Shown here: one piece after another, positions 21,270 through 28,281 of the stretch | Numbering within the stretch: the first letter of the stretch is position 1 | Layout: each line of letters begins with the position of its first letter | The notes under the pieces: model-generated | Database searches by the model: none | Told to the model about the DNA's origin: nothing | Seen by the model: the letters and a program-made list of their open reading frames with translations, nothing else | Program-made: the position numbers and the translations under genes | Source: Streptomyces olivaceus | GTDB lineage: Bacteria; Actinomycetota; Actinomycetes; Streptomycetales; Streptomycetaceae | Direction: 5' to 3' | Length of the DNA stretch: 30,745 nt | Assembly (NCBI RefSeq): GCF_000721235.1 | Contig: NZ_JOFH01000056.1 | Span: forward strand, 1 to 30,745

Positions 21270-23498
21270 CTACCAGGCGGCCGGGTCCCGCCCCGCCACG
21301 CCGAAGACCGTCCCGTCGGGCGCCCCCGCGTAGACGTGGCCGCCCGCGAGCACCGGCTCGGGCAGCGAGGCGGGGACGCGGTCGGACTCGGCGCCCAGCC
21401 GCGGCCGGGTCTGGCCGAGGAGCCTGCCCTTGCGGGCATCGACGCCCAGGAGCCGGCCGTCGGAGGCGGTGACGTACACGTGCCGGTCGTCGGCGGCGGG
21501 CACCGAGCCCCGGCTCGCGCCCGTCTCCAGCCGCCACGCCTCCTCGCCCGCCGCCATGTCCACGGCCACCAGCGTGCCGCCCGCCCCCATCAGGTACACC
21601 GTGTCCCCGTGCACCCCGGTCTGCGCCTGCGCGACCGGCAGGGACAGCACCGTCCGGCGCACGGCCCCGGTCCCCGGCGTGTAACGGACCACCGCCTTGG
21701 CGTCGCCGTAGGCCTCCCCGTCGGCGGTGAAGTACACGGAGCCGTCCGCGGTCCCCACCGGCGTCAGCGACCCCGCCAGTTCCTTGGCCCACCGTACGTT
21801 CCCCGTCGCCGGGTCCACCGCGGTGACCTCGGTGCGGCTCCCGTCCCCGACCGGAGCCGTCGCGTACGCCGACGGGCGCGGCTCCCCGGTGAACGAGGTG
21901 AAGTACGGCACGGCCTGCCCCGCTACCGGGTGCGACCACACCTTCTCGCCGGACGACGCGTCCACGCCGGTGACCGTGCCGTCGGCGCGGGTGAGCAGCA
22001 GCATGCCGCCGACACCGTGCACGCCGTCGTACCGGAAGGAGTCCTCGCGCCACACGCGCGCGCCCGTGTCGGGGTCCAGCCCCTCCAGGGCGCCGATCCG
22101 GTCGAGGGAGGGCTGGACGAGGCCGCCCGCCAGGGCCGGCGGTTCGCTCCGCGTCCCCGGCGCGGTCTCGTGCCGCCACAGCGTGCGGCCGTCGGCCGGA
22201 TCGAGGGCGAAGACCAGTCCGGGCAGCGCGCACAGCAGCTTCCGGGCGCCGTACACGCACTGCGGCGTGCCCGTACCCGTCTCCGCCCCGGGAGCCGCCT
22301 CCCACGCGGCGAAGGCGCCGGCCGTGCTCCGCGCGGCGGCCGTCCGCCCGGCCGGTTCCGCGTCGTCGCCGAACACCTGGACCAGGACGAGCGAGCCGAC
22401 CACGGCCAGACACAGCGCCCCGGCGACCAGCGCCGTCCGCCGGCCCGCACGTCGGCCCGGCCGCAGGCCCGCAAACCGGCCCGGCTGGCGGCCCGCCCGC
22501 AGGCCCGTCCTCCCGCCCGTCCGCCCGCGCCGACGCCGGCCGGACGCGGGGTCCGGCAGGTCCGCCGCCCGCGGCCCGTCCGCCGGAGGGTCCTCCAACA
22601 GGCCGTCCGCGTGGGGCCCGTCCTCCGGCGGCGTCCGCTGCGCCGGTATGAAGACCTGCGTGTCGTAGGCCGCAGCCACCGACCGCAGCTCCCGCATCAG
22701 CTCGTCCGGCGTCGGCCGGTCCCCGGGCTCCTTGGCCAGGCACCGCAGCACCAGCGGCGCCAGCGACTCCGGCACACCGGTCAGGTCGGGCTCGTCGTGG
22801 ACGACCTGGTAGGCGACGACGTACGGGCTGTCGGAGTCGAAGGGACCGCGTCCGGTCGCCGCGTGCACCAGCAGCGAGCCGAGGGCGAACACGTCGGCCG
22901 CGGGCCCCACTTCACGGGGCCGCCGGAACTGCTCGGGGGCCATGAACGGCGGCGTCCCGATCAACTTCCCGGTCTCGGTCCGCAGTTCGCTGTCCTTGGG
23001 CCGGGAGATACCGAAGTCGATGACCTTCGGGCCGTCCTCGGCCAGCAGCACGTTGCTGGGCTTCAGATCCCGGTGCACGACGCCGACCCGGTGGATGTCG
23101 CGCAGCGCCTCGGCGAGCCCGGCCATCAGCCGCCGCAACTGCGCCTCGTCCATCGGCCCGTTCCGCTTCACCTGCTCGGCGAGCGTCGGCCCGGGGATGA
23201 ACAGCGTGGCCATCCAGGGCCGTCCGGCCTCCGGGTCGGCATCGACGACCGGCGCGGTGAAGGCCCCGCTCACCCGCCGGGCGGCGGCCACCTCCTGCCG
23301 GAACCGCCCCCTGAACTCGGGGTCCCTGGCGTACGTCGCGTGCACGACCTTCACCGCCACGCGCATCCCGGAGGTGCTGCGGGCCAGATGCACGACGCCC
23401 ATGCCGCCCGAGCCCAGCCGGGCCCGAAGCCGGTAGTGACCGGCGTACTCCGGAAGTTCCGCTTCCGCGTCCGCTCCGGCATCCCGCTGCGGCGCCAT
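21270..23498 (-). CDS. Membrane Ser/Thr protein kinase with extracellular PQQ-type beta-propeller
   Basis: A 742-residue AfsK-like kinase. The cytoplasmic kinase domain (about 22-275) has the G-loop LGSGGMGVVHLA, catalytic K50 (VAVKVV), VHRDLKPSNVLL (D144), DFGIS (161-163) and FMAPEQ. The juxtamembrane segment (about 277-355) is acidic then strongly basic with RRRRGRTGGRTGLRAGRQ-like Arg/Gly repeats. One TM helix (about 356-376) is followed by an outside PQQ-like beta-propeller (about 400-742) with repeated GVDA..G...W blades (VFALDPADGRTLWRHE, VTAVDPATGNVRWAKE, LVAVDMAAGEEAWRLE). ATG 23498 has GGGGGTGG upstream. The propeller is a likely ligand sensor; signal and targets are unknown. Confidence 0.93.
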   Translation of the reverse strand: MAPQRDAGADAEAELPEYAGHYRLRARLGSGGMGVVHLARSTSGMRVAVKVVHATYARDPEFRGRFRQEVAAARRVSGAFTAPVVDADPEAGRPWMATLFIPGPTLAEQVKRNGPMDEAQLRRLMAGLAEALRDIHRVGVVHRDLKPSNVLLAEDGPKVIDFGISRPKDSELRTETGKLIGTPPFMAPEQFRRPREVGPAADVFALGSLLVHAATGRGPFDSDSPYVVAYQVVHDEPDLTGVPESLAPLVLRCLAKEPGDRPTPDELMRELRSVAAAYDTQVFIPAQRTPPEDGPHADGLLEDPPADGPRAADLPDPASGRRRRGRTGGRTGLRAGRQPGRFAGLRPGRRAGRRTALVAGALCLAVVGSLVLVQVFGDDAEPAGRTAAARSTAGAFAAWEAAPGAETGTGTPQCVYGARKLLCALPGLVFALDPADGRTLWRHETAPGTRSEPPALAGGLVQPSLDRIGALEGLDPDTGARVWREDSFRYDGVHGVGGMLLLTRADGTVTGVDASSGEKVWSHPVAGQAVPYFTSFTGEPRPSAYATAPVGDGSRTEVTAVDPATGNVRWAKELAGSLTPVGTADGSVYFTADGEAYGDAKAVVRYTPGTGAVRRTVLSLPVAQAQTGVHGDTVYLMGAGGTLVAVDMAAGEEAWRLETGASRGSVPAADDRHVYVTASDGRLLGVDARKGRLLGQTRPRLGAESDRVPASLPEPVLAGGHVYAGAPDGTVFGVAGRDPAAW

Positions 23499-23622
23499 GG
23501 AACCACCCCCGTGCTGTTCGTTCGCGCGAGCGATGCTGGGAGCCTAGTCGATGGGGCGTACGGGACAGAGGCGGCCTGCCGACCCTCCCGGGCGAGTCGC
23601 GAACTGGTGTTTCACGGCTGGT

Positions 23623-23660
23623 TCGTGGGGTATCAACGCTGCCCCACGAGCGTCGTGGGG
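23623..23660 (+). promoter_or_regulatory. Three-copy TCGTGGGG/CCCCACGA element, candidate RNA switch or operator
   Basis: TCGTGGGG at 23623-23630, its exact complement CCCCACGA at 23642-23649, and TCGTGGGG again at 23653-23660. The centre copy can pair with either neighbour, giving two mutually exclusive perfect 8-bp hairpins (loops of 11 and 3 nt). The two direct copies are exactly 30 bp apart, and each is followed by a CAACG. The element ends 21 bp before the SH3 gene's ATG in the divergent gap with the kinase gene, so it could be an operator for either gene or a 5'UTR switch near the GGGGGGAG ribosome binding site. Confidence 0.6.
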
Positions 23661-23681
23661 TCCAACGGGGGGAGTCCAACC

Positions 23682-23993
23682 ATGTCCGTCGACCAGATCC
23701 AGAGCACCGGTGGCGAGGACGAGGGGGCCGTCGCGGCGGCCGTGGCCCGTGCCACCTACCCGGTCGCGCCGGGCTACCGCCTCAACGTGCGCAGCGGTCC
23801 TGGCACCAGCTACTCGATCGTGCGGGTCCTGTCCGAGGACGCCAGGGTCGCGATCGGCTGCCAGCGCCCGGGGGAGCGGGTCACGGGCCCCTACGGCACC
23901 TCGAACGTCTGGGACAACATCGGCGGCGGCCAGTACGTCTCCGACGCGTACGTCCTGACGGGCAGCGACGGCTACGTGGCTCCCCGCTGCTAG
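23682..23993 (+). CDS. Small SH3-like domain protein
   Basis: A 103-residue protein. After an acidic N-terminus it is a bacterial SH3 (SH3_3-like) domain from about 27: APGYRLNVRSGPGTSYSIVRVL, ARVAIGCQRPGE, and NVWDNIGGGQYVSDAYVLTG. No signal peptide or TM segment is seen, which is unusual since these domains normally bind cell-wall material outside the cell. Two cysteines (C67, C103) flank the second half and might form a disulfide if exported by another route. ATG 23682 has a GGGGGGAG ribosome binding site. It lies divergent to the propeller kinase and might work with it at the envelope; that is inference. Confidence 0.82.
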   Translation: MSVDQIQSTGGEDEGAVAAAVARATYPVAPGYRLNVRSGPGTSYSIVRVLSEDARVAIGCQRPGERVTGPYGTSNVWDNIGGGQYVSDAYVLTGSDGYVAPRC

Positions 23994-24098
23994 GGGTGGG
24001 GCGTCCGTGACTCCGTAACAGCGCTGTCTCAGGGCGGTGCAGGGAGCGTGCAGGACGGAACGGAGTACCGCGCCGAGCCGGTCTTGGTGATCAGAAAG

Positions 24099-24131
24099 GC
24101 CCGCCGGTACCGACGACCGGTACCGGCGGGC
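24099..24131. terminator. 13-bp perfect stem-loop upstream of the lipoprotein gene
   Basis: GCCCGCCGGTACC (24099-24111) and GGTACCGGCGGGC (24119-24131) form a perfect 13-bp stem with a 7-nt loop. It is 105 bp after the SH3 stop and 31 bp before the lipoprotein ATG. It could terminate the SH3 transcript, or, if inside the lipoprotein 5'UTR, protect or regulate that mRNA. No U-run follows. Confidence 0.6.
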
Positions 24132-24162
24132 GGCACGCCAAACCGACTCTGAGGTAGGAACG

Positions 24163-24855
24163 ATGCGCGTTCACAAGCTCACCATCGCCGCCCTGGCCGT
24201 TGCCGCCGGCCTCTCGCTCACGGCCTGCCAGGGTGACAGCGACAACGCGGACGGACAGTCCACCGGATCGTCCAACAGTTCGTCCTCCTCGAACGGCGCG
24301 AAGGACACCGGCGGGAAGGACACCGACGGGAAGAGCGCCGACGGCGAGAACACCGCCGTCGGCGGGGGCGGCTCCGACGGCGCCTCGGACGGCGGCTCCG
24401 GCTCCGGCAAGGGCAGCGGCACGGACAGCGAGACCGCCAAGTGCCTCACCGACCACCTGGAGATCACGGCGGCGGACGGCACCGTCGGCGGCGACCCGGA
24501 GGAAACCGTCGTGGTGGGCTTCAAGAACGCCGGCGCCAAGGACTGCCTGCTCACGGGTTACGCGGGCGTCGACCTGAAGACCAACTACGGGAGGGTCTCC
24601 GCCGAGCGCACCGGTCAGGAGGCCGACCCGGTCGTCCTGAAGAGCGGGGAGGACGTGTTCTTCGGCGTCACCTACCCGAAGAACGACTCGGGCGGCTCCG
24701 GCGTCCGCGTCGAGGGACTGGTGGTGACCCCGCCCAACGAGACCAAGTCGGTCACCCTCGACTGGCCGGGCAAGGCCTCGCTGCCCGTCACGGAGGACGG
24801 CTCCGGCACCGCGGTGCAGGTCGGCCCGATCGGCAGCGCCGGCCAGGGCGGCTGA
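24163..24855 (+). CDS. DUF4232-type secreted lipoprotein
   Basis: A 230-residue lipoprotein. The signal peptide ends in lipobox LTAC (C22). A Ser/Gly/Asp/Lys-rich linker follows (about 23-95, with KDTGGKDTDGKS-type repeats), then a C-terminal beta-rich domain (about 96-215) with KCLTDHLEITAADG, VGFKNAGAKDCLLTGYAGVDL, a paired-cysteine arrangement typical of actinomycete DUF4232 surface proteins. ATG 24163 follows a GAGGTAGG ribosome binding site. The function of the family is unknown. A 13-bp hairpin lies directly upstream, and a strong hairpin (24876-24910) follows. Confidence 0.88.
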   Translation: MRVHKLTIAALAVAAGLSLTACQGDSDNADGQSTGSSNSSSSSNGAKDTGGKDTDGKSADGENTAVGGGGSDGASDGGSGSGKGSGTDSETAKCLTDHLEITAADGTVGGDPEETVVVGFKNAGAKDCLLTGYAGVDLKTNYGRVSAERTGQEADPVVLKSGEDVFFGVTYPKNDSGGSGVRVEGLVVTPPNETKSVTLDWPGKASLPVTEDGSGTAVQVGPIGSAGQGG

Positions 24856-24875
24856 CCGCACCGCGCGCGGACCCG

Positions 24876-24910
24876 GGGGTGCCGGGCCCCTCACGGGGCC
24901 GTGGCACCCC
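24876..24910 (+). terminator. Long stem-loop terminator after the lipoprotein gene
   Basis: GGGGTGCC (24876-24883) pairs with GGCACCCC (24903-24910) and GGCCCC (24885-24890) with GGGGCC (24895-24900). The result is a 14-bp stem with a 1x2 internal bulge and a TCAC loop, starting 20 bp after the lipoprotein stop. Confidence 0.7.
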
Positions 24911-24915
24911 GGCGC

Positions 24916-24921
24916 CATAAT
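24916..24921 (+). promoter_or_regulatory. Candidate -10 box, leaderless small-membrane-protein transcript
   Basis: CATAAT lies 6 nt before GTG 24928. No Shine-Dalgarno sequence is present. The preceding terminator hairpin occupies the -35 position. Confidence 0.45.
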
Positions 24922-24927
24922 CGACCC

Positions 24928-25431
24928 GTGAGCGCAGAGAACGGCAAGAACGGCATCCCGGACGTCCCCGCGGGCCCCCGCCCCGAACCCCTCCGGTTCT
25001 ACGGCACGACCTGGGTGGACCACGACCACGGCTACACCGCCCGGCGGGCCGGCCTCGCCGCCGGTTCCCTCGCCGTCGCGGCCGCCGCCTGCCTCGTGCT
25101 GCGCGTCGCCTACCAGGGCCTCCAGATCGCCGAGATCGGGAGCTTCGTCTCGCTGCTGGTGATCGTGATGTTCGCGGTCTGCAGCGCCCTGGCCTTCCGC
25201 CACACCTGGTCCGGCTTCAGCAGCCGCCCCGACCCCGACCGCCAGGCCTCCCTGCGCGGCCTGCTCGCCATCGGCTTCGTCGGCTCCCTCCTCGCCTACT
25301 TCTTCCGCACCTTCACCGAGGCCCCGGGCGAACGGCTCCACCGCGCGGAGTACGAAAAGGCCCGCGCGGAGTACGAGAAGCGCACGACCCGCCGCTCGGG
25401 CAACCCGTCGAAGAAGCGCCGCCGCCGCTGA
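24928..25431 (+). CDS. Small membrane protein of unknown function
   Basis: A 167-residue protein. A polar N-terminus (1-48, with LRFYGTTWVDHDHGYTARRAG) precedes three predicted TM segments (about 49-68, 73-93 and 111-128). The cytoplasmic tail has a repeat AEYEKARAEYEKR and ends in a basic cluster (KKRRRR). I do not recognise a named family. GTG 24928 is chosen because CATAAT sits 6 nt upstream and the N-terminus (M)SAENGKNG begins there; the open frame before it runs through a terminator hairpin. Confidence 0.8.
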   Translation: MSAENGKNGIPDVPAGPRPEPLRFYGTTWVDHDHGYTARRAGLAAGSLAVAAAACLVLRVAYQGLQIAEIGSFVSLLVIVMFAVCSALAFRHTWSGFSSRPDPDRQASLRGLLAIGFVGSLLAYFFRTFTEAPGERLHRAEYEKARAEYEKRTTRRSGNPSKKRRRR

Positions 25432-25550
25432 GGCCGAGCCGCCGTCCGGCCCGGCCCCGGCCCCGGCGGGCCTTCCAACGGGGCCCTGGTTCGACGGGGC
25501 CCTGGTGAAAGGCCTTCGGCGCGTCGCGCTCCCTCGGCCACCATGGCCGT

Positions 25551-26369
25551 ATGACGACGCCCCTGCCCGCGGCCCCGGACGACCCGGCCGCCACCCCGCC
25601 CGCCGCAGCCCGGCCCACCCACAGCGCCCGAGCGCACTCCTTCAACGCCGCCGCGGCCCAGTACGCCGCCGCCCGCCCCTCCTACCCGCCCGCCCTCTTC
25701 GACGCGCTGGAGGAGCTGACCGGCCGCCCCCTCAAGGGCTCCCGCGTCGCGGACGTCGGCGCCGGTACGGGCCTCGCCACCGCCCGCCTGCACGAGCGCG
25801 GCGCCCGCGTGGTCGCCGTGGAACCCGGCGCCGGCATGGCCGCCGAGTTCCGCCGCACCCTCCCCGGCGTGCCGGTCGTCCGCGGCAACGGCAACGCCCT
25901 CCCCCTGGCCGACCACACCGCCGACCTCCTCACCTACGCCCAGTCCTGGCACTGGACCGACCCCGCCCGCGCGGTCCCGGAGGCGCTGCGCGTGCTGCGG
26001 CCGGGCGGCGCGCTCGCCCTGTGGTGGAACACCGCCGCCCTCGACGTGGCGTGGATCGCGGAGTCGGCCCGGCGCGTCGACCGGCACTTCGCCGACCAGA
26101 ACCTCTCCGCCGGACAACGGGACGTCGACGCCCGTACCGCCGACCCCACCGGAAGCCTCGACTTCACCCGCCGCGTGGTCCGCTGGAGCCGCCGCGTCCC
26201 CGTCGACACCCACCTGGCCAACCTCGGCAGCCACTCGGTCTTCCTGACCGATGGCGAAGAGCGCGCCGCCGCCTTCCTGGCCGAGGAGCGCGGGCATCTC
26301 CTGGCGGTCTTCCCGAGCGGCGTCGTCGAGGAGACGTACGACGTCCACCTCCTGCTCGCGGCGGCTTGA
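25551..26369 (+). CDS. Class I SAM-dependent methyltransferase
   Basis: A 272-residue methyltransferase of the Methyltransf_11 type. The entry HSFNAAAAQYAAARPSYPPALFDAL is followed by the SAM-binding motif I VADVGAGTGLATARL (about 66-80), an acidic motif II (VVAVEPGAGMAAEF), NALPLADHTADLL and motif III LRVLRPGGALALWWNT. The C-terminal domain has SHSVFLTDGEERAAAFLAEE. The substrate is unknown; this subgroup contains many small-molecule methyltransferases. ATG 25551 has no Shine-Dalgarno sequence; CACCAT 6 nt upstream is a weak -10. It is 32 bp upstream of the ABC exporter genes. Confidence 0.88.
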   Translation: MTTPLPAAPDDPAATPPAAARPTHSARAHSFNAAAAQYAAARPSYPPALFDALEELTGRPLKGSRVADVGAGTGLATARLHERGARVVAVEPGAGMAAEFRRTLPGVPVVRGNGNALPLADHTADLLTYAQSWHWTDPARAVPEALRVLRPGGALALWWNTAALDVAWIAESARRVDRHFADQNLSAGQRDVDARTADPTGSLDFTRRVVRWSRRVPVDTHLANLGSHSVFLTDGEERAAAFLAEERGHLLAVFPSGVVEETYDVHLLLAAA

Positions 26370-26392
26370 CGCCGCAGGTGGCCGGGAGGAGT

Positions 26393-26410
26393 ATTCATCG
26401 CATGATGAAT
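26393..26410. promoter_or_regulatory. Palindrome overlapping the ABC exporter start codon, candidate operator
   Basis: ATTCATC-GCAT-GATGAAT: perfect 7-bp arms around a 4-bp spacer, AT-rich in a GC-rich setting, sitting exactly on the tandem ATG codons at 26402 and 26405. A dimeric regulator (TetR, MarR, GntR or PadR type) bound here would block transcription or translation of the exporter. No regulator gene is adjacent. Confidence 0.55.
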
Positions 26411-27226
26411 TACACGGGGAACCCCTCCTCCCGGCCACCCGGAGAACAGACCCGCACCCCGGCCGCACCCGCCGTCCGCGCCGAGGACCTCCACGTCGTC
26501 CGAGGCCCCCGCACCGTCCTGCGCGACCTCGCCTTCACCGTCCCGCGCGGCCGGATCACCGGCCTCCTCGGCCCCTCCGGCTGCGGCAAGTCGACCCTCA
26601 TGCGCGCGATCGCCGGCACCCAGGCCAAGGTCACCGGCACCCTGGACGTCCTCGGCCGCCCGGCGGGCCACCCCACCCTGCGCACCCGCATCGGCTACGT
26701 CACCCAGGCACCCTCCGTCTTCGACGACCTCACCGTCCGCCAGAACCTCGCGTACTTCGCCGCGATCCTCGCCCCCGGCCGCGCCGCCGCCGACCGCCGC
26801 CGCGAGGACGTCACCCGGGCCGTCGCCGACGTCGACCTCACCACCCACGCCGACGCCCTGGCCGGCAACCTCTCGGGCGGCCAGCGCAGCCGCGTCTCCC
26901 TCGCCGTGGCCCTGCTCGGCGCCCCCGAACTCCTCGTCCTCGACGAACCGACGGTCGGCCTGGACCCCGTACTCCGCCGCGACCTGTGGGCCCTCTTCCA
27001 CTCCCTCGCCGCCGACCGCGGCACCACCCTCCTCGTCTCCTCCCACGTCATGGACGAGGCCGAGCGCTGCCACCGCCTGCTCCTCATGCGCGACGGCCGG
27101 ATCCTCGCCGAGGACACACCGGAGGCACTGCGCGTCCGCACCGGCTCCGAGACCGTCGAGGAAGCCTTCCTGCACCTGGTCGACGAGGCCACGGCGGCAG
27201 CCCGTACGAAGGAGACCACCCGATGA
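26402..27226 (+). CDS. ABC exporter ATP-binding protein (DrrA-like)
   Basis: A 274-residue ATPase. Walker A is LLGPSGCGKST (57-65 core), Q-loop YVTQAPSVFDDLTV, signature LSGGQRSRVSLAVALL (157-161 LSGGQ), Walker B LLVLDEPTVGLDP and the H-loop SSHVMDEAERC. The layout is that of drug or polyketide exporters (DrrA/CcmA type). Tandem ATGs at 26402 and 26405 follow GGGAGGAG; a palindrome overlaps them. The stop overlaps the ATG of the permease (ATGA), so the two form one transporter. The cargo is unknown. Confidence 0.92.
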   Translation: MMNYTGNPSSRPPGEQTRTPAAPAVRAEDLHVVRGPRTVLRDLAFTVPRGRITGLLGPSGCGKSTLMRAIAGTQAKVTGTLDVLGRPAGHPTLRTRIGYVTQAPSVFDDLTVRQNLAYFAAILAPGRAAADRRREDVTRAVADVDLTTHADALAGNLSGGQRSRVSLAVALLGAPELLVLDEPTVGLDPVLRRDLWALFHSLAADRGTTLLVSSHVMDEAERCHRLLLMRDGRILAEDTPEALRVRTGSETVEEAFLHLVDEATAAARTKETTR

Positions 27227-28059
27227 GCACCCCCGCGGCCCCCGCACCTCACCAGCCGTCGCCTCACCAGTCGTCTCCCCACCAGCAGTCGCCCCTCTCC
27301 CCGGTGGCCCCGACCCGCGCCCTCAGCCCCATCCGCACCACCGCCACCGCGGCCCGCGTCCTGCGCCAACTCGCCCACGACCCGCGCACCATCGCCCTGC
27401 TGATGCTGATCCCGTGCGTGATGCTCCTCCTGCTGCGCTACGTCTTCGACGGCAGCCCGCGCACCTTCGACACCATCGGCGCCTCGCTCCTCGGCATCTT
27501 CCCGCTGATCACGATGTTCCTGGTCACCTCCATCGCGACGCTGCGCGAGCGCACCTCGGGCACCCTCGAACGCCTCCTCGCCATGCCGCTCGGCAAAGGC
27601 GATCTCATCGCCGGCTACGCCCTCGCCTTCGGCGCCCTCGCCATCGTCCAGTCCGCCCTCGCCACCGGCCTGGCGGTCTGGTTCCTGGGCCTGGACGTCA
27701 CCGGCAGCCCCTGGCTCCTCCTCCTGGTCGCCCTGCTCGACGCCCTCCTGGGCACCGCCCTCGGCCTCTTCGTCTCGGCCTTCGCGGCCTCCGAGTTCCA
27801 GGCCGTGCAGTTCATGCCGGCGGTGATCTTCCCCCAGCTCCTGCTCTGCGGCCTGTTCACCCCGCGCACCGACATGCACCCCGCCCTGGAGGCGATCTCC
27901 GACGTCCTGCCGATGTCCTACGCGGTCGACGGCATGAACGAGGTCCTGCGCCACACCGACATGACCACCGCGTTCGTACGGGACACCCTGATCGTCGCGG
28001 GCTGCGCCCTCCTGGTCCTCACCCTGGGCGCGGCCACCCTCAAACGCCGCACGCACTAA
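27223..28059 (+). CDS. ABC-2 type exporter permease (DrrB-like)
   Basis: A 278-residue ABC-2 permease. The N-terminal 40 residues are low-complexity (repeats of PHQ/SPHQ at about 9-24). About six TM segments follow: LLMLIPCVMLLLLRYVF, LLGIFPLITMFLVTS, LAFGALAIVQSALATGLAV, LLLLVALLDALLGTALGLFV, VIFPQLLLCGLF and DTLIVAGCALLVLTLG. The typical TLRERTSGTLERLLAMPLGKGDLIAGY loop contacts the ATPase. GGAG lies upstream of ATG 27223, which overlaps the ATPase stop. A dispersed repeat with a hairpin follows directly. Confidence 0.92.
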   Translation: MSTPAAPAPHQPSPHQSSPHQQSPLSPVAPTRALSPIRTTATAARVLRQLAHDPRTIALLMLIPCVMLLLLRYVFDGSPRTFDTIGASLLGIFPLITMFLVTSIATLRERTSGTLERLLAMPLGKGDLIAGYALAFGALAIVQSALATGLAVWFLGLDVTGSPWLLLLVALLDALLGTALGLFVSAFAASEFQAVQFMPAVIFPQLLLCGLFTPRTDMHPALEAISDVLPMSYAVDGMNEVLRHTDMTTAFVRDTLIVAGCALLVLTLGAATLKRRTH

Positions 28060-28170
28060 TGGCCCGTCCGGCGATTGAGGACGAGGCCGAAGGCCGAAGC
28101 GGGGGCCTGGGGGCGCAGCCCCCAGGGACGGGGCGGGAAGGGTCGGCGGGGGCGAAATCCACCGGCCGGC
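28060..28170 (+). repeat. Probable dispersed Streptomyces intergenic repeat with terminator hairpin
   Basis: The run CCCGTCCGGCGATTGAGGAC through GAGGCCGAAGGCCG and GGGGCCTGGGGGCGCAGCCC resembles an element I recall from many Streptomyces intergenic regions (not checked). It contains a perfect 8-bp hairpin CCTGGGGG (28106-28113) with CCCCCAGG (28119-28126), loop CGCAG, probably terminating the exporter operon. Confidence 0.65.
28106..28126 (+). terminator. Hairpin terminator after the ABC exporter
   Basis: A perfect 8-bp stem with a 5-nt loop, 46 bp after the permease stop codon, inside the dispersed repeat. No U-run follows. Confidence 0.6.
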
Positions 28171-28281
28171 CGGCCGCCCCCCCGGCGCCGCGTCCCGCGG
28201 ACTGGACGACACACCCCCACCCGCATGCGCAATGCGAGGATGACCCCGGACGACGCGCGCACCCCGGAGGGCACCAACCCC

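Noticed and set aside
18758..21439. 893-residue minus-strand frame
   Set aside because: Antisense to tetR and ilvD; no recognisable domain.
21336..23681. Long plus-strand frame running into the SH3 gene
   Set aside because: Antisense to the Ser/Thr kinase; only the last 103 codons, after a strong ribosome binding site, are a real gene.
24057..24084. GGAAC-N19-GTCTT upstream of the lipoprotein as a SigE-type promoter
   Set aside because: The -35 fits an ECF site, but the spacer is longer than the 16-17 bp I expect for SigE, so I do not call it.
25480..25506. Tandem ACGGGGCCCTGGT before the methyltransferase
   Set aside because: Only two short copies in a GC-rich gap; no clear function beyond chance or a weak terminator.
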